Shown: positions 1 to 13,950, counted from the first letter of the stretch. The stretch: DNA of 64,000 nucleotides from Delphinella strobiligena (GCA_009982845.1 JAADKB010000001.1:1984001-2048000), one strand, 5' to 3'. Numbers and translations are program-made. Notes: a model not told the origin generated them from the letters alone.

Positions 1-2737
1 TAGAACAAATAGAATAGAATATCTAGCAAGCAATGTCAAAAGCTTAATAAATCCTTTTTTTTTAGTTTTTAGCAAAGTACTTTTGTAATATTTTAAGCTC
101 CTTTTCTAATAGAGAATAGATTAGCCTATAAGTTGGTTTCTTTCCTAGTTCTAAAGGTATCTTATAATCCTAGGCTTTATGTTTTAATAAAGCCTATTTA
201 GGTTTTTCTTTATAAAAGATCTTTCTAAATTGTTTATATTCTAATAAATAGTTGCTTACAATTGTAGCTATAGCTTTACCTTTTAGTTGCACCTATACTT
301 GTTTTTTAAAAGGTATCTTTAGAGCTTATATTCCTTTTATATATTTACATTATAGGAATATTAGAATACATTATATCTAATTAACGTTTAGATTATACTT
401 AATAAGCTATAATATATTTAAAATTAGGTTATAGTTGATATTGACAATATCTAAAGTAAGTTTTTTAATATGCTTTCCGACTTTTAGTTGTTCTATACGA
501 ACTTTATATTAAATCTAGCTATTATTCTATTATATAAGAAATCTGTCTACTAAGGTCAGATAATATAGCTTAGTTTTAGATTTTGTAATAAAATGTTATT
601 TTACTATAAATCTTTAAGAAATGTAGTTTCTAATAGCTTTAAAGTCAATTATAATTTAAGCTTGTTATCCCTCTACATTTATATTAAGAAGTAAATATGT
701 TGCATATATTAAAGCCTAATTAGCATATAATAAGTATTAAACTTATTTAGCGCTTACTTGCGCTTAGGGCTCTTTACTATAGTCTATAAGTGAGAGCTAT
801 TAACGTTTTTTAACAGCTTAGTCTTATTATTTATAAGATCCGCGTCTTCTTATTATAGTTCTAATAGGATGAATTGTTAGTTCTTCTTATTATAGGGTTT
901 TTTTTAAAAACTAGCTTACGTTTTACTTACTGCTAAAATGGATTTGGTAAGGGTTATTGTAACAGGCTGTCTATAATATAATAGCGTAGCTATTTATACA
1001 ATCTTACTAATTTTGCTTAGCTTTGCAATATAACCTCTAATAGTGTTTATATATAGGGTCTATATAACAGTAGTAGTATAGCATATTGTAGTCTAAGTAG
1101 TCAAGCTTTTCAATCTTGTTTGAATCCTCTAGTTCTAGAATGATAAATAGTCCTATTATAGCTACTTAATATATAGAATATATTAGGCACAAAGTGTCTA
1201 TATATTTATATTAATTATATATCCTTTAGTATAGCTTAGCTACTAGTTATCTTATTAAAGCAGTACAGTTATAAATAAAATGCGTACAACTGCTATAGTC
1301 CGCATATAGCATTACTAATTTAGTAGTGTTATATATACCTTTGCTTTACATTAAGCTTAGTTACTATTATTTTACTTTATATTCTCTAGCTCAGTATCTA
1401 GGTTTACTACAATAGAGATAAAGGTTTTTCTTTATTCTTTCCTTTTACTAGGCTTTAGTGAGTCCTAGTTGCTTCTTTTCCTAAATAGCGTCTAGTTATA
1501 TTTTAATAGAATATGTAGGTAGCTCTTTCTAATAAAAGGTTGCGCCTTTTTAAAGTATTTAGATAGAAGGTTACCTTCTTCTATTAGCCCTTCTCTAGTT
1601 AATGCTTATACATTCTTATATTGATTTTTACAGCTAATTCTATAAGTACTACAAGGGTTGCAAATCTATTAATTCTATAGATTTCGTTTTTGACGCCTTT
1701 CTTCAAGCTATAATAAAACTTGGCAGCTAAGGCAGAGTCATTCTATTCTATCCTAGATACAAGTTGCTAGAACTTGGAGGCGTACTTTATAATAGAAGTA
1801 GTTTAATAAAGGCGTTGCATATTGCATTTAGTAGCTTACTCTTTATTCTAAGTATTATAAACTAATTTGAGTTTTATAGTAAAAGCTTAAAAGCTAGTAA
1901 ACAGTTGTTTAATTTTAGCCTTTTTATCTACAGCATCTGGGTTTTCTATATAGTTAGTGAGATATAGTTCAAACTATTTAAAAGCTTTATCTTTTATAAA
2001 AGTTGCTATATATAGCATTACTTTATTTTTAATTATAAAGTTAGTTAAATAAAACTTAATATTTAACAACATTTAAATAATAAATAACTGTATTTTCTTT
2101 TAATTATTATTAAATAGCTTAGAAGCTGATACCTTAAGGCTATTAGCTCTATTAAACATAGTTACAGCTAGAGTAATAGATTTTCCTCTTTTATTAGAAC
2201 TTATAGTTCTGGAACTAAAGGAGATATTATTGAATTAATCTAATAGTCTAATAATAGAAAGTATAGGGCTATTAGTAGAGGAATTACTATTAGATTCGCT
2301 ACTACTTATAAATAAGTCAATACTTCTTATAGGTAGTTAAAATGTTATGTCTTAATAGGGCAGGCAGGTTAATACATAGTTTATTAGCAAAGCAGGGGCT
2401 TATTTACAAAGGCAAGGAGTGTTATTCAGATAGGTATAAGATTGTTAATATAAGTTAACTATAAACTATCTAAAAGACTAATAAGGACTAGGAGACTATA
2501 TACTTAGAGAGTGTTATAGAAACTAGGTTAATCATTTTAATTACTAGATCACTGTAATTGCAATGAATAAATAATTATAATATGCTTAGCCTGATTATTT
2601 AAAATGAATAATCACTGATTAGAGCGCTAAGCAATAATTATGTAATCCAGGTTGAGATAACCACTTAAGAGTAATCACCTCTAAAGCTTGCTAAGCTGTA
2701 ATTACAGGTTACTTATATGCAGGGCACAGTTATAACT
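1..2737 (-). mobile_element. Ty3/gypsy LTR retrotransposon, RIP-degraded, cut by window start
   Basis: Read on the minus strand, this stretch gives a gag-pol order typical of fungal Ty3/gypsy elements. Gag lies at about 1,500-2,060 and contains the recognisable core 'DSALAAKFYYSLKKGVKNEI' near 1,690-1,760. A ruined CCHC zinc knuckle lies at about 1,381-1,425, with Cys and His codons changed to Tyr and Trp to stop. A protease-like stretch (LTLVD..., then DIVNINYNLIL) lies at about 390-580. The start of the reverse transcriptase (DYKIPLELGKKPTYRLIYSL) lies at about 1-210, where the window cuts the element. Stops fall where Gln or Trp codons are expected, as RIP produces. Integrase and the other LTR lie outside the window. 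The element cannot make protein. It appears to have landed in the 5' end of a LINE copy. Confidence 0.85.
2512..2737 (-). repeat. Candidate 5' LTR of the gypsy element
   Basis: About 226 bp lie upstream of gag on the minus strand, bounded by the near-inverted ends TGTTATAG (left) and TTATAACT (right), as expected for an LTR with one decayed terminal base. The second LTR is outside the window and no convincing primer binding site is visible next to 2,512, so the limits are tentative. Confidence 0.35.
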
Positions 2738-2813
2738 GTTGACTTGTAAATGAAACTACTGATAAATATCGATAAAAAATATCAATATTGTTTTTCTCTC
2801 TTTGAAAGATAGG
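2738..2813 (-). mobile_element. LINE 5'-end remnant (copy F)
   Basis: This short stretch matches the 5' terminal region of LINE copy A (about 13,776-13,854): it has GACTTGTAAATGAAACT, then an ATCGATA-type hairpin, then GAAAGATAGG. The rest of this copy is missing, replaced on its left by the gypsy LTR. The 3' tail of LINE copy B joins directly at 2,814. It shows that a further LINE copy once stood left of B, in the same orientation. Confidence 0.7.
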
Positions 2814-5800
2814 TTTAATTAATTGATTAATTATTTTATATACTATATATTTGCTACTGGAAGTATAAATAATTACTATTTACAGCTTGCTAGTTATAAA
2901 ATTATATATAGAGTCTGCGTCTTATTCTATAGCTTAAACTGTTAGGGTGCCTATGCATCTATTTTATTTAGATATTCTGTAGCAAGTGCTGTAAATTAAT
3001 ATATATATATATTGTTTTCTTTTTATTCTTAGCCTCATTTTCTGACTCCCTACTACTGTCCCCTACCTCACTCCCTAGGTTGTCCCTCTTAGCTTTGTTT
3101 TCTAACCTCCTATGTTTATTTATAAAGTCTAATATCCCTATATCTATTGTATACCTAATAGTTACTTAGACTATATCTGTGTCTGCTCTTTATTAGTCTA
3201 CTAGTCTATTTTTATAAAGTTGTTCTATTATTATATAAGGGTTACGCCCCCTTATTATTTGAAAAATGTTGCTAAACTTAGGGCCTAATGCCTCTATTAG
3301 CTTTTGTCTCTAAGCCTTATATCTAGGATATAATAATACAAAGTGTTAGACTGTTTCCTCTCCCTATCTATATTTATATTGATTTAACTTTGTAATCTTA
3401 ATAACTGCTAGGAACTTGTTTAACTATATATATTCTATATAAAGCTGTATTAGAATAGATGCCTCTTTCTTATTCAACTTATTATAAAGTAGCGCAGTAT
3501 GTTTGCTTAGAATAGCGCTATCTATTATATAAAGGCTTTTGCTTATATTCCACAGTCTCTATTATTCCTTAGCTAGGATCTTGTTTCTAAGAGTGTTCTA
3601 TATTTGTTTTATACTGTCTAGGATTATTTCTCTTTTTACTAGTTCTATAGTGTAAATGCTTATAGCCTATTTGGCTAGTTAGTTTAATTTAATATATTTT
3701 ATAACTGCAATCTTTTTTAGGATTTATTAGATAGCTAGTTGTCCTTTAAGGATTGTGTAATAGTTAACTATATATAGAATGCTCTATACTATAGTTGCTC
3801 TGCTTTAGCACGCCTAATAATTAATTATATAAATAGCTGTTTAGCTATTAGACTATACTGACATTTATAAAATTGGCCTCCTATAGCTATATAATGTTTC
3901 CAGTATAACCCCTACTAAAGTTACTGCTTCTTTAATTGCGACTAGTTCTATTGTTATACTGTTAATGCTGCTTCCTAATTTGACTTTTCGAAAAAGGGTA
4001 GATATTAATATAGGCTTTTTAAAGTATATTGCTATCCTGACTCCTATTTAGCTATTAGCTACTAAGCTATCTATAAAGATGTTTAAATGCTCATTCTTTA
4101 TTCTAAAGTAGTTCTTATATGCTTTATTAAAATTGTACTAATTAGGTTCGTAGTTAATTACTAACATGCCTTATAGTAGGGTAATCTATACTAAGATAGT
4201 TTCTATATTTGTTTCTATCTTTCCTAGCTGTATTTCTATATTATAAAGAGAGAAGGTGAACAACTTTACTCTAGGCTTTTCAACTATTTTTCTAAGCTAT
4301 ACCTTTAATAGGTTAGTTTCTAGCAATATATAGAGTCCTACTTAGAATTTGCTAATCTTTAGTTTCAGCTAGATATATAGAAGGGGGAGCAAAGCTTTAG
4401 CATTAGACGCTTCAACTAAGGTTATATAGAAGCATTTGACAATTGCTTAGGCTCCTATCCTTTATATAGAGTTAAGGATTTTGGTTGTGCTATTATTAAC
4501 CTTTCCTTTTAGGGATTTAGAATACTATGCTATAGCTGCATAGTCTATTTTTAAAGCCATTATAGCTTAATATAGTTATTGCGCTAATTATAGGCTAATA
4601 TAGGAGAAGCGTTTAAGCTAGCTAGCGCTTCTTTATCCTCTTATTTTAACCTTAGCTAAATAGTTCTTAAATCTCAGCTTAGCGTTAAAAATAACTTCTA
4701 GGATTCTCTCTTTTATAAAAGGTTTAATAATATAATTACCTATTTTTAATAAAGAGTCAGTATTACTAATCTTTTTACAATTTTATATAAAATATATAAG
4801 AATTGTTTTATTGCTTTTAAATATAGCGCTATTATCTTTTACTTATTAAAGGGCCTTTAGAACTATTTTATTATTAAATACTAATATATTTCTTTTTATT
4901 GACTTTGAAATAGCTTATTAAGTATAGTTATCTATAAACCCTATATTGCCTTATTTTCTATTAATCTTCTCCTTTATTAAGAACGCGTTAAAGAAGATAT
5001 ATAGAATTAAAGCAAGTGTTGATTTTTATAAGAGACCTAATTTTATAAAAGTGACTTAATTTAATTCTATACTGTTAACTAGTATTATAGCTAATTAATT
5101 AGTATAAAAGGAGCCAATCTATATAATTATATAAGTTAGGATTCCTTCTATATATAGCTAACTAGTAAGCACTTATTAAAAGACATTATTATATGCTCCC
5201 TTTATATTAAAGCTAATAAAGGAAAGAACTTTTTTCTATTATTATGCTTTAAAGATTTTCTCAATTAAGAGGAGTAACGCTTAATTGCATAATTACTTTA
5301 GCTTAGTATTAAATTATATTTTTAAAAGGAGGTTGAGAGTCTCTACCTAATATAATATTCTTTTTACTAATATTAGTTCTATTAGCTTATTTAAAGTAGC
5401 TAAAAGGGAGATAGGGTAATATGCTTTTACTATATAGTAATTAGGTTTCCTTAGCTTTTATAATAGTAGGATTTGCGCTATCTTTTATGTAAATAATACA
5501 TATTCTAGTTAGTATAATGCGTTAAAGATATTAGTGACTTAATTACTTAAAATGGATTATAAGCATTTCTATATAATGTTTAGAATACTGTCTATACCTA
5601 GCGCTTTATATAGACTAATTTTAGCTAATGCCCTAGTTACCTCTTTAATAGAGATATCTGGATTATCTATATACCTTATATTAGGATTCAGCGCATCCTC
5701 TTTCCAGCCTTCTAGAACTAGTAGGAAAAAGCATCAAAGTAGTTCAGTTACTTTAGCATAGTTGCTTTTAAGCTCTATCTCTTAGCTCTTATTGCTAATA

Positions 5801-8609
5801 ACTATAGTAAAGATATTACTAAACGCTAATAGTTATAGGTTAAGGTACCTAGCTGCTTTCCAGATATTGTCTATCTATGTTAAGAAGTTATTCTAATATA
5901 GTCGCTTTTTGTCCTAAATGCTTTTATAAAACTAGTGTTTAGCTTACCTAGCTTAGCATTAACTTTCTTCCCTATCTAGCCTTATTACCTATAGCGCATT
6001 GTTCTAGTTCTATTATTATATGTATTTATTACAGAGCTTAATAAGCTTATTATCCTATTATAATTTCATATATAGGGATTCCTTAACTACTAGGCTATAG
6101 TTCTATATATATTAGCTTACTGTGTTCTAAATCTCTATAACTACTTAATTGAGTTTAGTTATATTATCAATATTAGTAATTAATAATTGCTATTCTTTAA
6201 GTGCTTTAGTAGCTTTGTCCTAATCCGTTTTTCTAAAGTTATATTTAGTCTCTAATAGGGTAGCTATTATAGTTTTTTCAATTTAAAGCGTTATAGCTTT
6301 ATAGTCCAATTTATATTAGATTAGGTAGATGTTGCATTTAGTGACTTAGTTTTCTAGCGTATTAGATATTAGCATAAGGTCAATAGTTGTTTTAAAGCGT
6401 TTTTAGGGAAATATAATAATGCTGCTTAATAAGGCTAAGAAGATATTATATTAATACATTTACTAAAGCATTAGCTCATTTTCTCCTTTATATTGTAATT
6501 ATAGCATGTTGATCCTTTTCTATATTAGGTTATAGCAATTGAAGTCATTTCTTATTATAATAAAGAGGTTTCCTTTATGCTTCACTTTAGCTTTATAGAT
6601 AGTATTACTTAGCGCTATAAGTTTAGAAGTAATTGACTCCCTTAAATCCTATTTAAAAGGGGCGTGCCAGCTACAGCTTACAATATAGATTAACATAATG
6701 AAAAGGTATTTTATTAAGGTAATAATGACCCTTATAGTTATATCTAATAACTATATAGGGAATTAGATAAATAAAACGTTTTTATAAATATATAATAGTA
6801 ATTAAAACGCATAGTGCATTAGTCCCTCCTATTAGATAAATAGCGTTATAATAGTCTAACACTAATATTAGGAGATATGTAGCTTATTATTAATATTAGT
6901 AATACTTAGTTTAATAATTATAATTGCTGCAAAATGACTAATAGATTGATTATTGAGAAGGCTGAGCTAGACTAGGAATTGTCTATTTACGTTTGCTAAT
7001 AGGAAACTGGTATCTTCTATTATACATTGCTTATAGTGACTTCCTATCTAGTTTATTAGCTAGTAACTATTTGCTATTCTGTGTCTTCATTATAGATAGC
7101 CTAGCTAGTGTGTTGTCTACCTTTTTAGATTCTGTTAACCTTATTACAGTATATAGAGCATTCTGCATCTATAGCAATATATAGTCCGCTATATGCTGTA
7201 TATTTAAAGATTATAGCCTTGCAATTATTAGTTTTATAATTCTCTATGCATTTGCCACATTTTGCTAGTTAGCTATATCTAGCCTAATAGTGGCTGTATT
7301 TGTTACAGTTGTAGCATCTCTAAGAGCGTTAATGCTTCTTATATTTACTAACCTACGCTATATTTTCATTAATCTTAACTAGTTATTTAGTAAGGGCTTA
7401 TTAGGCATTTTAGGCTGTAGCTAGATAGACTACTATAGATCCTTTCGATTTTTCCCTTTTCGATAGCTAGAATGCCTTAATAGCATTTATAAACTTGTTT
7501 TTAGCTATGAATTCTGCTAAAAATTCTAAATAGATTATTCTAATGCCTAGCACTAAAACTGCTATTCTAAATATGTTATTAACTTTAATTAGGAAACAAT
7601 CCTCTTTATGAGTTTAGGCTATATTGAATATTTAATAGATTTATTTATTATTTAACTGCAATTATGCTATATTTTTTTTATTTTAGGTAATAACTCTTAT
7701 AAATCTTGCTCTTATTTAAATTCCTTTAATAGTGACTATGTAAACTAACAGCTAGGATGCTATTGCTTTTTTAATTTTTTTCGCTATAGCTTTGCTATTT
7801 ATAGCTAGCTTATATTATTTAGCTAGCACCTAGCTAATGTTAATTATAACACTTAGAAGTTGTTGTAGCTTCTTTAGGAAAGTTAGTAGGGTCAATAGCG
7901 TTCCCTTATTTATAAGAGGTTAGATAGCTAACAACAATGGATTAACTAATCTTAATACTATAGAAGCGTATAAGGTTAATAGTGATGCTATTATATTAAG
8001 GTTGGCTAAGGATAATAGGCTCAACTGTTTAAAGGTCGAAAGGACTATTCTTCCTTTATTAACGCCAGAGCTAATAGTCCTAATCTCTATATTGAGGATT
8101 TTAATATCAGCCTTTAGGTTTGCTAATTTAGTATTTATTATTTTAAATTCCTTTTTAAACTTTTTAATTCCTATAAGCGTGCGTTTAAGTCTTATTTTTA
8201 TAATGTTAAGCTTTGTTTTAGCTATATTGAGTTTTTTTATAATAATATTAAGTAATGCTATTATAATAGTATTCTCCTAATAAAGGACCTTATTCTGAGT
8301 TTTAAAGACCTTGTTCTGAATCTTAAGTTGCTTAAGCAATTTGTTAAATTTGCTATTTTAAGCGTTTATTGCTTTTTTAATAAGATATTTTATTATATCT
8401 TTAGTAAAAACAGTGTTATTATTTAGACTAAAAGAGCAAATAGGCTGAATTAGCCCTTTACTATTCTGTCTAGTACTCCTAGCTCTTCTTTAGGCTGCTA
8501 TAGCAGTAATTAGTCCCTTTAAGGACAATGCTAGTATAACTATAGTAACAGTATTGCTAGAATAGTTAGGCAGCACCCTTTCCCTTAACTAAAATTGACA
8601 GGAGTTAGA
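2814..8609 (-). mobile_element. Non-LTR retrotransposon (LINE) copy B, near full length, RIP-degraded
   Basis: A minus-strand element of about 5.8 kb with its 5' end at right. The ORF1 start (LPNYSSNTVTIVI after GTG) is at about 8,572; a coiled-coil stretch of ORF1 lies at about 8,000-8,280. ORF2 follows: an endonuclease/phosphatase-type nuclease with its Asp-Phe-Asn motif at 6,538-6,546, a reverse transcriptase at roughly 4,950-5,450, and an RNase H region around 3,600-4,100. The 3' untranslated region carries a TA microsatellite (about 3,000-3,014) and ends in AATC/AATT tetranucleotide repeats at about 2,814-2,835. In-frame stops and AT-richness are RIP-like. The 5' terminus lacks about 105 bp present in copies A, D and E. 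I-superfamily/Tad-like by domain order; the exact clade is not determined. Confidence 0.85.
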
Positions 8610-8805
8610 TTGATTGATTAATTAATTATTTTATATGCTATGCGCTTGCTACTGGAAGCATAAGCAACTACTATCTATTGCTAACTAAATTACAATTCTA
8701 TATGTAGAGTCTATATCTTATTTTACAGCTTTATTTATTAAAGTGTCTGTCCCTCCTATTTTGTTTAGGTGTTCTTTAGCGTTTACCTTGTTCTATGTGT
8801 ATATA

Positions 8806-8840
<35 letters not shown>

Positions 8841-11800
8841 TAGCCTTATCTTTATTTTCCAATTCCTTTTTATTATCTCTTATTTCACTCTTCCTATTGT
8901 CCTTCTCAGTTTTGTTTTCCTGCTTTTTACATTCCTTTACGAAGTTTAATTTTTTAATATCTATTATATATTTAATAATTACTTAAACTATTTTCATATC
9001 CGCTTTTTATTAATCTGCTAATCCGTCTTTATATAGCTGCCCTACTGCTATATAAGGGTTATACCCTTTTAGTATTTATAAAATATTATTAAATTTATTT
9101 TTTAATGCTTTTACTAATTTGCTTTTTTAAATATTATATTTAGAGCATAGCAATATAAAATATTAGACTGTCTCCTCTCCCTATCTGCATTTATATTAGC
9201 TTAAGTTTATAATATTAATTATTGCTAGGAATTTATTTAAATAAGTATGCCTTATTTAGAGCTATAAAAGGATAAAAGCCTCTTTCTTATTTATTATATT
9301 ATAAAGCAACATTATGTATTTACCTAGAATAGCGCTATCCATTATGTAAAGGCTTTTATCCGCCTTTTAGGGTTTTTGTTGTTCTTTAGCTAAGATTTTG
9401 TTTTAAAAGGTATTCTAGACTTATATTACATTATCTAGAATTATTTCGCTTATGTCCAACTTTATATAACAGCTTATTACCTGCTTAGCTAGTTAGTTAG
9501 CCTCTATATGTTCTATAACTACAAATTTCTTTAGAATCCATTAAATAGCTAAATGTTCCTTAAGGGTTGCGTATTTTCTTATTATATATAGTATATTTTA
9601 TACTATAGCTGCTCCGCTTTAGCTTATTTAGTAATTAATTATGTAAATAGCTTTTTAGCTATCTGATTATATTGCTATTTAGGGGATTAGCTTCCTTTAA
9701 CTTATCAATGTTTCTAATATAATCCCTGCTAGGGTTACTGCTTATTTAATAGCCACTAGCTCTATTATTATATTGTTAATGCTGCCTTCTAATTTAATTC
9801 TTTGAAAATAGGTAAATAGTAATATTGACTTCTTAGAGTATACTGCTACTCTAACTCCTGCTTAGCTATTAGTCACTGAGCTATTACCAAAGATATTTAT
9901 ATGCTAGTCTTTTATTTTAATATACTCCCTATATGCCTTATCTAAATTATACTAATTAGGTTCGCTATTGACTATAGTCACTTTCTATAATAGAGCTATC
10001 TATGCTAGAATGATTTCCATTCCTATCCCTGTCTTTCCTAACTATATTTCTATATTGTAAAAAAAAGAGGTAAATAACTTTACTTTAGGCTTTTTAGCCA
10101 GTTTTCTAAGCTGTCTCTTTAATAGGTTAGTTTCTAATAGTATATAGAGTCCTATTTAAAATTTGCTAATTTTCAGTTTTAGTTAGACATATAGGAAATA
10201 GAGTAAGGCTTTAGCGCTGGATGCTTTAACTAAGTTTATGTAGAAGCATTTGACAACTACTTAGGCTCCTATCCTTTATATAGAATTGAGAATCTTTATT
10301 ATGCTGTTATCAATCTTTCCTCTTAAGGACTTGGAGTACTATGCTATAACTATATAGTCTATTCTAAAAGCTATTATAGCTTAATATAGCTATTTTGCTA
10401 ACTATAGGCTAATATAGGAGAAGCGTTTAAGTTAGCTAGCATTTCTCTACCCCCTTATTTTCACTTTAGCTAAGTGATTCTTAAACCTTAGCTTAGTATT
10501 GAAAATAACTTCTAGGATTCTTTCTTTTATAAAAGGTTTAACAACGTGGTTGCCTACCCTTAATAAAGAATTAGAATTACTAATCTTTTTATAATTTTGT
10601 ATAAAGTGTATAAGGATTGTCTTATTGCTTTTAAATATAGCGCCACTATTTTTTGCTTATTAAAAGGCTTTTAAGATAACTTTATTATTAAGTATTAATA
10701 TGTTTCTTTCTACTAATTCTAAAATAGCCTATTAGGTATAGTTATTTATAAACCCTATATTACCTTATTTCCTATTAATCTTTTCCTTTATTAGAAACGC
10801 ATTGAAGAAGATATATAGAATTAGGGCAAGTGTTGATTTTTATAAAAGGCCGGATTCTGCAAATATGACTTTGCTTAATTTTATATTATTAACTAATACT
10901 ATTATTAATTAATCCATATAGAAGGAGTTAACCTATACTACTACGCAGGTTAGAATCCCTTCTATATATAGCCAATTAGTAAGCATCTGCCTAAGAACGC
11001 TATTATATGCTCCCTTTATATTAAAACCAATAAAGGATTTTCTTTTACTACTATATTTTAAAGATTTTCTCAATTAAGAAAAGCAGCGCTTAGTTGTATA
11101 AGCGTCTTAGCTTAGCGCTAAATTATGTTTTTAAAAGGAGATTAAACGTCTTAGCTTAATATAATATTTTTCTTACTAATATAAGTTCTATTAGTTTGCT
11201 CAGAGTAGCTAAAAGGGAGATAAGGCAATATACTTTTATTATATAGTAATCCAGTTTTCCTAGCTTTTATAATAGTAAGATTTATATTGTCTTCTATATA
11301 ATTAGTATATATTTTAATTAGTACAATATATTGAAAATATTAGTGACTTAATTATTAAAAATAGACTATAAGCGTTTTTATACAATATTTAAAATATTAT
11401 TTATATTTAGTGCTTTATATAAGCTGATTTTGGCTATTACTCTAGTTACTTCTTTAATAAATATATCCAGGTTCTTTATATATCTTATATTAAGATTCAG
11501 TACGTCCTTTTTCTATTTTTTAGGGATTAGTAGGAAAAAGCATTAAAGTAGCTTATTTGCTTTAGCCTTATCTTCTTTAAGCTCCATTTCCTAATCTTCA
11601 ATATTAGTAACTATAATAAGGATATTGCTAAATGTTGATAATTATAGGTTAAAGTATTAAGCTGCTTTCTAGATATTGTCAGTCTATATTAGGAATTTAT
11701 TCTAATGTAGTTATTTTTTATTGCAGATGCCTTTATAGAACTAGTATTTAGCTTACCTAGCTTTATAGTAGCTTTCTTTGCTATCTAGTTCTATAGTTTA

Positions 11801-13854
11801 TAGCGTAGTGCTCTAGTTTAGGCATTAAGTATATTTATTATGTAGCTCTATAAGTTTGTTATCCTATTATGCTTTCATATATAGGGATTTCTTAACTGCA
11901 GAGCTATAATTATAAATATATTGGCTTACAATGTTCTAAATCTCTATAACTACCTAATTAAGCTTAGTAATATTATTAATATTAATAATTAACAGTCTCT
12001 ATCCTTTAAGCGCCTTAATAGCTATATCCTAATTTGTTTTTCTAAAGTTGTATTTAGATCCTTATAAAGCAGTTGTTTTAGCTTTATTAATTTAATAGAC
12101 TGGTTGTTAATAAGGCTAAGCTGGACTAGGAATTATCTATTCACATTTATTAAAAGGAAGCAGGTATTCCTTATTATATATTGCTTATAATGATTTCCTA
12201 TCTAGTATATTGGCTTATAACTGTTTGCTAATCCTCTTTCTTTATTTTAATAAGCTAGTTAAAGGGTTTATTTCCGCTTTAGATTTTACTAATCTCCTTT
12301 CAGTATGCTATGTATTTAAAGTCTATTATAATATATAGTTCTCTATATACTATACATTTTAATATTATAGCTATACAGTTATTAGTTTTATAATTATTTA
12401 TATATTTTCTATATTTTAAGGGTTAGCTGCATTTAGCTTAATAATAGCTATATTTATTATAGTTATAGTATCTCTAAGGGCATTGGATTTTATAATATTA
12501 ACTAATTATAGCTATACTGCCATTAACTTGAACTATACGTTCCTTAAGCGCTTTTTAAGTGTCCTCTACTGTATTAAGATACACTATTATAGATTTTATA
12601 GGTTTCTCCCTTTTAAAAAGCTAAAACGCCTTAATAGCTTTAGCAAACCTGTTTTCAATATTGAATTTAGCTACTAGTTCTAGTTTAATTTTATAGGTAT
12701 CTAATATTAGGACTGCTATTTTATATATATTATCAACTTTAATTAGGAAAAGTTCCTTTTTACAAATTCAGGTTATTTTAAATATTTAATAAACCTATAT
12801 TTTATTTATTTATAATTATATTATATTTTTTCTATTTTAAATAATAATCTTTATATCCCTTATCTTAAATTAGATTTCTTTAATAATAATGTTATTTATA
12901 GATTATTAAGCTATAATAGCTTCTTAGATTTTATTCCTAGTTGCTTTATAGTTATTTATTACTTTATACTATTTGGCTATTATTTGGCTTAGGTTTATTA
13001 TAACATTTAGAAATTAGTATAATTTTTTAGAAAAGGTAGGTAATATTATTATTATAGTGTTGCTATATTAAAGCTATATAGCTAATAATAATAGATTAAT
13101 TAAGCCTAATACTGCTAAAATATAGAAAATTAATAAAGAAGCTACTATATTAAAGTTAGCTAAGGATATCAAGCTTGCCTATTTAAAAGTTAAAAGGACT
13201 ATCTTCTTTTTGTTAATACTGGACCTAATAGATTAGACTTTAATATCTAAGGCTTTAATATTAGCATTAATATTTTTAATATTTACGCTTATATTATTAA
13301 GCTTTTTCTTAAGCTTCTTGTTTTTTTTTATAATAATATTAAATATTATTATTATTGCAATATTCTTTTAGTAAAAGGCTTCTATCTAATTTTGGAGTTG
13401 CTTATTCTGAGTCTGGAATAGTCCATTCTAATCTTAGAGTTGTTTATTCTATATATAGAATAATTTATTTTACTCCTAGAGTTGCTTAAGCAGTTTGTTA
13501 AGCTTGTCATTCTAGGCGTTTACTATTCTTTTAATAAGATATTTCATTATGTCTTTTATAAAGACAGTATTGTTACTAAGCTGGAATGAACAAATAGGTT
13601 GGATTAGCCCTCTGCTCTGTTTAGTGTTTCTAGCTTTTCTCTATATTGCTATAGCAGTATTGGGTCCCTTTAGGGACAACGCTAGTATGACTATCACAAC
13701 AGCGTTGTTAATCAGGTCCGGCAGCACCCTTTCCCTTGTCTAAAATTGACGGGAGTTGGATAGTCCGACTCGTCGAGTCGGCTTGTAAATGAAACTGTTA
13801 ATAAAATGATGAATATCGATAAAAATATCGATGTCGTTTTTCTTGAAAGATAGG
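8610..13854 (-). mobile_element. LINE copy A, internally deleted, RIP-degraded
   Basis: Same family and orientation as copy B, about 5.25 kb. The 3' tetranucleotide tail (8,610-8,630) joins the 5' end of copy B; a TA microsatellite lies at about 8,808-8,837. ORF1 starts at about 13,729 (LPDLINNAVVIVILALSLKG). An internal deletion near 12,090-12,100 removes about 0.65 kb relative to copy B, including the endonuclease Asp-Phe-Asn motif. The 5' end carries two hairpins (13,765-13,781 and 13,815-13,832) and ends in GATAGG at about 13,854, 96 bp before the tRNA-Ser gene. The last few hundred bases are less mutated than the rest of the copy. Confidence 0.85.
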
Positions 13855-13950
13855 CATCGATAGGCAAGCTATGAAGCCTTAGTCAGCCACAGCTAAACTC
13901 ATCATCGGAAAAATATATATTGTATCTTTTAAGTTCGTTTATCATCTATT

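Noticed and set aside
8808..8837. TA microsatellite as an independent locus
   Set aside because: Occurs at the same place in the 3' region of LINE copies A, B and C, so it is part of the element.
5552..8949. Plus-strand open frames in island 1 (for example 5,552-5,761; 8,002-8,280; 8,743-8,949)
   Set aside because: They are antisense to LINE ORF1/ORF2 read on the minus strand, are dominated by Ile/Leu/Phe/Tyr from AT-rich DNA, and recur at homologous places in other copies.
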